Assembly (NCBI GenBank): GCA_964236465.1
Contig: CAXSBZ010000043.1
Coordinates: 1 to 26,490, forward strand
Source of the DNA: Mucilaginibacter_A sp964236465
GTDB taxonomy: Bacteria > Bacteroidota > Bacteroidia > Sphingobacteriales > Sphingobacteriaceae
DNA: 26,490 nt
Reading direction: 5' to 3'
The notes under the pieces are model-generated. The model saw only the letters and a list, made by a program, of their open reading frames with translations. It searched no databases and was not told the origin of the DNA. Positions within the stretch are counted from its first letter, which is position 1, and each line of letters opens with the position of its first letter. This document shows positions 24,604 through 26,490 of the stretch, one piece after another. A program made the translations under genes and the position numbers.

Positions 24604-24616
24604 AAGAAGTATTTGT
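24585..24616 (-). repeat. RCTTCTTTTA motif in a 7-bp hairpin at lipoprotein stop
   Basis: ACAAATA (24585-24591) and TATTTGT (24610-24616) flank TAAAAGAAGT (24601-24610, last base shared). The TAA of the motif is the stop codon of the first DUF4397 gene. Confidence 0.75.
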
Positions 24617-24627
24617 CCAAGCAAACG

Positions 24628-24653
24628 TTACATTATATTAAAATGTAATTTTG
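24628..24653 (+). promoter_or_regulatory. Dyad and -7 element before second DUF4397 gene
   Basis: TTACATT (24628-24634) and AATGTAA (24642-24648) form a perfect 7-bp dyad overlapping TAATTTTG (24646-24653), a perfect -7 match. The ATG is only 4 bp downstream, so the transcript may be nearly leaderless. The dyad could be an operator or an A/T terminator. Confidence 0.45.
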
Positions 24654-24657
24654 CAAA

Positions 24658-25374
24658 ATGAACAAGTTGAAAACAATTTTTGCCGGGTTGATGATCAGTT
24701 ATTTTGGCCTGGTTATTTTGTCGTGCAATACTACCGGCGTTTCGCCAACGCACTACTCGCGTTTGCAAGTCATCAATGCGCTGTCTGGCAGCAGTCCGAT
24801 CAATTTTACTTTAAATTCTACCCAAAAAAACAAGGGTACCATTGCCTTTCCGGCTTCCTCGGGTTACATCAGCATTATGCCCGATTCTAATTATATTCAG
24901 TTTCAAACCGCGTCGTCTTCAGTTCTATTAAATACTGCAACTACCGCCATCAAGCATTTGTTTTTAAGGGCTGATAGCAGTTATTCTCTTTTTTTAACTG
25001 GCTCAACCAGCAATTACACTTTTCTAAAAATCAACGATGTGCTTACTAATCCGGCCAACACCAGGGCAAAAATTCGGTTTGTAAATGTGGCTACCGATGC
25101 CGGTGCTTTAGATATAACCATCAATGGCACAAGTATTTATCAAAATATCAATTATAAAGGTGTAAGTACATTTATGGAAGTTCCGGCCGGTACTTATGAA
25201 TTTAAAGCCATGAAAACCGGCGTTACAACTACTACGCTGGCCACCTTATCCAACCAAGTGCTAGCAGACGGCAAAATTTATACAATTTATGCGGCCGGAC
25301 TCACTACTTCAACAGCTACAAACGCAGCATTTGGCCTTACCATAGTGGCAAATTTGCTGCCGGCCACCAAGTAA
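24658..25374 (+). CDS. DUF4397 lipoprotein
   Basis: A 238-residue predicted lipoprotein paralogous to the upstream gene. The lipobox is GLVILSC with C23. The mature part has the same two-repeat beta pattern: RLQVINALSGSSPINFTLN and KIRFVNVATDAGALDITING...STFMEVPAGTYEFKAM, then DGKIYTIYAAGL near the end. Identity to the neighbour is low to moderate, so it is an old duplication. Probably exported to the periplasm or outer membrane; function unknown. It has its own -7 element. An ACTGTTTTTA variant of the dispersed motif lies 13 bp after its stop. Confidence 0.82.
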   Translation: MNKLKTIFAGLMISYFGLVILSCNTTGVSPTHYSRLQVINALSGSSPINFTLNSTQKNKGTIAFPASSGYISIMPDSNYIQFQTASSSVLLNTATTAIKHLFLRADSSYSLFLTGSTSNYTFLKINDVLTNPANTRAKIRFVNVATDAGALDITINGTSIYQNINYKGVSTFMEVPAGTYEFKAMKTGVTTTTLATLSNQVLADGKIYTIYAAGLTTSTATNAAFGLTIVANLLPATK

Positions 25375-25385
25375 AATCCACAGCC

Positions 25386-25405
25386 ATACTGTTTTTATCG
25401 GGTAT
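25386..25405 (+). repeat. Motif variant after second DUF4397 gene
   Basis: ACTGTTTTTA (25388-25397) between ATAC and GTAT arms, followed by an AT tract. Same variant as at 20150. Confidence 0.5.
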
Positions 25406-25410
25406 ATTTT

Positions 25411-25418
25411 TACTTTTG
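25411..25418 (+). promoter_or_regulatory. -7 promoter element for the DedA gene
   Basis: TACTTTTG fits TAnnTTTG, 19 bp before the TTG start. The region 19-20 bp upstream is the T-rich motif variant at 25388-25397. Confidence 0.5.
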
Positions 25419-25437
25419 AAAGCTAAACCACCACATT

Positions 25438-26091
25438 TTGGATTTCATCAAAACTGTCATAGATTTTATTCTTCATATCGATAAACACCTGATCGACATT
25501 ACGCAGCAATACCAAGGCTGGACGTACCTCATTCTTTTCTTTATTATTTTTGCTGAAACCGGTTTTGTGGTTACGCCTTTTTTGCCCGGCGATTCGCTTT
25601 TGTTTGCAGCCGGGGCACTGATTGCACATGGCAACTCCGGGCTGAATATCTATTTATTGTTACTGGTTTTAATTGCAGCTGCCGTGGCCGGCAACACAAC
25701 CAATTATGAATTAGGCAAGTTTTTTGGGGTGAAAGTTTTCAAGCCCGAAAATAAAATCCTGAAGTTGGATTATTATCTGAAAACCAAAGAATTTTTTGAT
25801 ACACATGGTGGCAAAGCCGTTATCTTCAGTCGTTTCCTGCCGATTTTCAGAACCGTTGCACCGTTTGTAGCCGGCGTGGGCAAAATGCCGCTGGGCAAAT
25901 ACACCTTGTATAATTTTGTCGGCGGTGCTGCCTGGGTTACTTTATTTTTGTTGTTGGGTTATTTCTTCGGTGGCATCCCGGTTGTCAAACGAAATTTCAC
26001 AATTGTAGTAGTGCTGATTATATTGATTTCAATTATTCCGCCAATCATTGCAGCTATCAGGAGCCGCACATCTAAACCAAAAACAGTTTAA
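25438..26091 (+). CDS. DedA-family membrane protein (VTT/SNARE-associated domain)
   Basis: A 217-residue inner-membrane protein of the DedA family, members of which move lipids such as undecaprenyl phosphate or phosphatidylethanolamine and support envelope stability. Family motifs: ETGFVVTPFLPGDSLLFAAGALI (about 41-63), NTTNYELGKFFG near 91-102, FFDTHGGKAVIFSRFLPIFRTVAPFVAGVGKM (about 120-151), and a C-terminal hydrophobic helix followed by a basic tail. The start is TTG at 25438, giving MDFIKTVIDFILHIDKHL, which agrees with homologue starts as I recall them; no in-frame ATG precedes it. Its promoter element lies just upstream. A motif copy follows 14 bp after the stop. Confidence 0.9.
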   Translation: MDFIKTVIDFILHIDKHLIDITQQYQGWTYLILFFIIFAETGFVVTPFLPGDSLLFAAGALIAHGNSGLNIYLLLLVLIAAAVAGNTTNYELGKFFGVKVFKPENKILKLDYYLKTKEFFDTHGGKAVIFSRFLPIFRTVAPFVAGVGKMPLGKYTLYNFVGGAAWVTLFLLLGYFFGGIPVVKRNFTIVVVLIILISIIPPIIAAIRSRTSKPKTV

Positions 26092-26101
26092 CGTTTTTAG
26101 G

Positions 26102-26120
26102 TCGATAAAAGAAGCATCGA
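26102..26120 (-). repeat. RCTTCTTTTA motif in a 5-bp hairpin after dedA
   Basis: TCGAT and ATCGA flank the loop of TAAAAGAAGC (26106-26115). Preceded by TTTTTAGG, as in the MITE-like right half. Confidence 0.7.
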
Positions 26121-26205
26121 TTAATATCATTTCAACCGTTTTGTCATTTCGATCTAAAGGGAGAAATCTTCATTTAAGAAAAAGAACTCTCTGATTTTAG
26201 GTCGA

Positions 26206-26215
26206 TAAAAGAAGC
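26206..26215 (-). repeat. RCTTCTTTTA motif at the last gene's stop
   Basis: TAAAAGAAGC, 1 bp beyond the stop of the partial minus-strand gene. It shares the 14 bases TTTTAGGTCGATAA with the copy 100 bp upstream. Confidence 0.8.
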
Positions 26216-26216
26216 A

Positions 26217-26490
26217 TTACAAATCTTCTCTACCCAAAATCTTTCCGTTTTCAAAGTGATATTCTTCCAGTTTTTCCTTCATCTTGTCTTCTTCAGATAA
26301 TTCGCGTTTGATCATTCGGCTCAAATTAGGTTGGCCTGCATCAACCCATGCCGAAAACCAGTAACTACCAACAGCGAGAACCGAAGAGCACATTTGTTTT
26401 TCTACCATTCCATGCAGCAAATCATGGTAAGCATTGGCATAAGGTTCAGAATAATTTCGGATGATCTTGTTGTTACTTTTGATGAAAGTA
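26217..26490 (-). CDS. C-terminal end of a probable zinc-dependent phospholipase C/S1-P1 nuclease-like protein (partial)
   Basis: Minus-strand gene that enters from beyond the window; only the last 91 codons are seen, ending with TAA at 26219. The frame runs open to the edge (TFIKSNNKIIRNYSEPYAN...), so the short ORF starting at 26420 is not a real start. The visible part includes YHDLLHGMVEKQM and AVGSYWFSAWVDAGQPNLS. From memory this matches the C-terminus of Bacteroidota proteins annotated as zinc-dependent phospholipase C or S1/P1-like. The metal ligands would lie upstream, outside the window, so the function is tentative. Confidence 0.5.
   Translation of the reverse strand, partial: TFIKSNNKIIRNYSEPYANAYHDLLHGMVEKQMCSSVLAVGSYWFSAWVDAGQPNLSRMIKRELSEEDKMKEKLEEYHFENGKILGREDL

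Noticed and set aside
184..26215. RCTTCTTTTA as a promoter -33 box
   Set aside because: Copies inside genes in both directions and after stop codons, with no consistent TAnnTTTG at the right distance.
184..26215. RCTTCTTTTA copies as CRISPR repeats or simple tandem repeats
   Set aside because: The copies are widely spaced, on both strands, and have no repeat-spacer pattern.

Overview
The window reads as a chromosomal segment of a Bacteroidota bacterium, most likely family Sphingobacteriaceae (Mucilaginibacter/Pedobacter-like). The grounds are gliding/T9SS-type genes (gldA, gldF, gldG), a C-terminal type IX secretion sorting domain, TAnnTTTG-type -7 promoter elements, the gldG-dnaN arrangement, and a family GH92 glycosidase. 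No rRNA, tRNA or CRISPR array was seen.

Region 1 (1-7866) looks accessory. It holds two very AT-rich family-4 glycosyltransferases, then two right-handed beta-helix proteins sharing a 1447-bp almost identical block. The first beta-helix copy is short. The second continues into two PA14 domains and a T9SS sorting domain. About 160-bp palindromic MITE-like elements lie at 149-308 and 4668-4831, with a half copy at 7811-7866. Region 2 (7863-14133, minus strand) is one compact operon, pxpB-pxpC-pxpA-NRAMP-like transporter-M1 aminopeptidase, for 5-oxoproline (pyroglutamate) salvage with peptide breakdown. Region 3 (14134-14534) is a gene-free gap with a decayed IS982-like transposase start and an orphan hairpin. 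Region 4 (14535-19415) holds a secreted GH92 alpha-mannosidase, a Dabb protein, glycyl-tRNA synthetase, and a divergent DUF433/DUF5615 toxin-antitoxin pair. Region 5 (19432-26490) holds gldA, gldF, gldG, dnaN, two DUF4397 lipoproteins, a DedA membrane protein, and the C-terminal end of a gene that leaves the window.

The most striking signal is not a gene. A 10-mer, RCTTCTTTTA (reverse TAAAAGAAGY), occurs 21 times by hand count, on both strands, where well under one would be expected by chance. It sits a few bases past the stop codon of most genes from 7.8 kb onward. It also lies inside conserved genes (gldA, gldG, dnaN, pxpA, pxpB, M1 peptidase) in four different reading frames, so the DNA and not the protein appears to be selected. 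An AT-rich tract usually follows about 5 bases downstream, and in several copies the motif forms the loop of a hairpin with unrelated but complementary arms. It is missing from the AT-rich accessory genes of region 1 except inside the MITE-like elements. This resembles the organisation of DNA uptake sequences in Pasteurellaceae and Neisseria, but that reading is a hypothesis.
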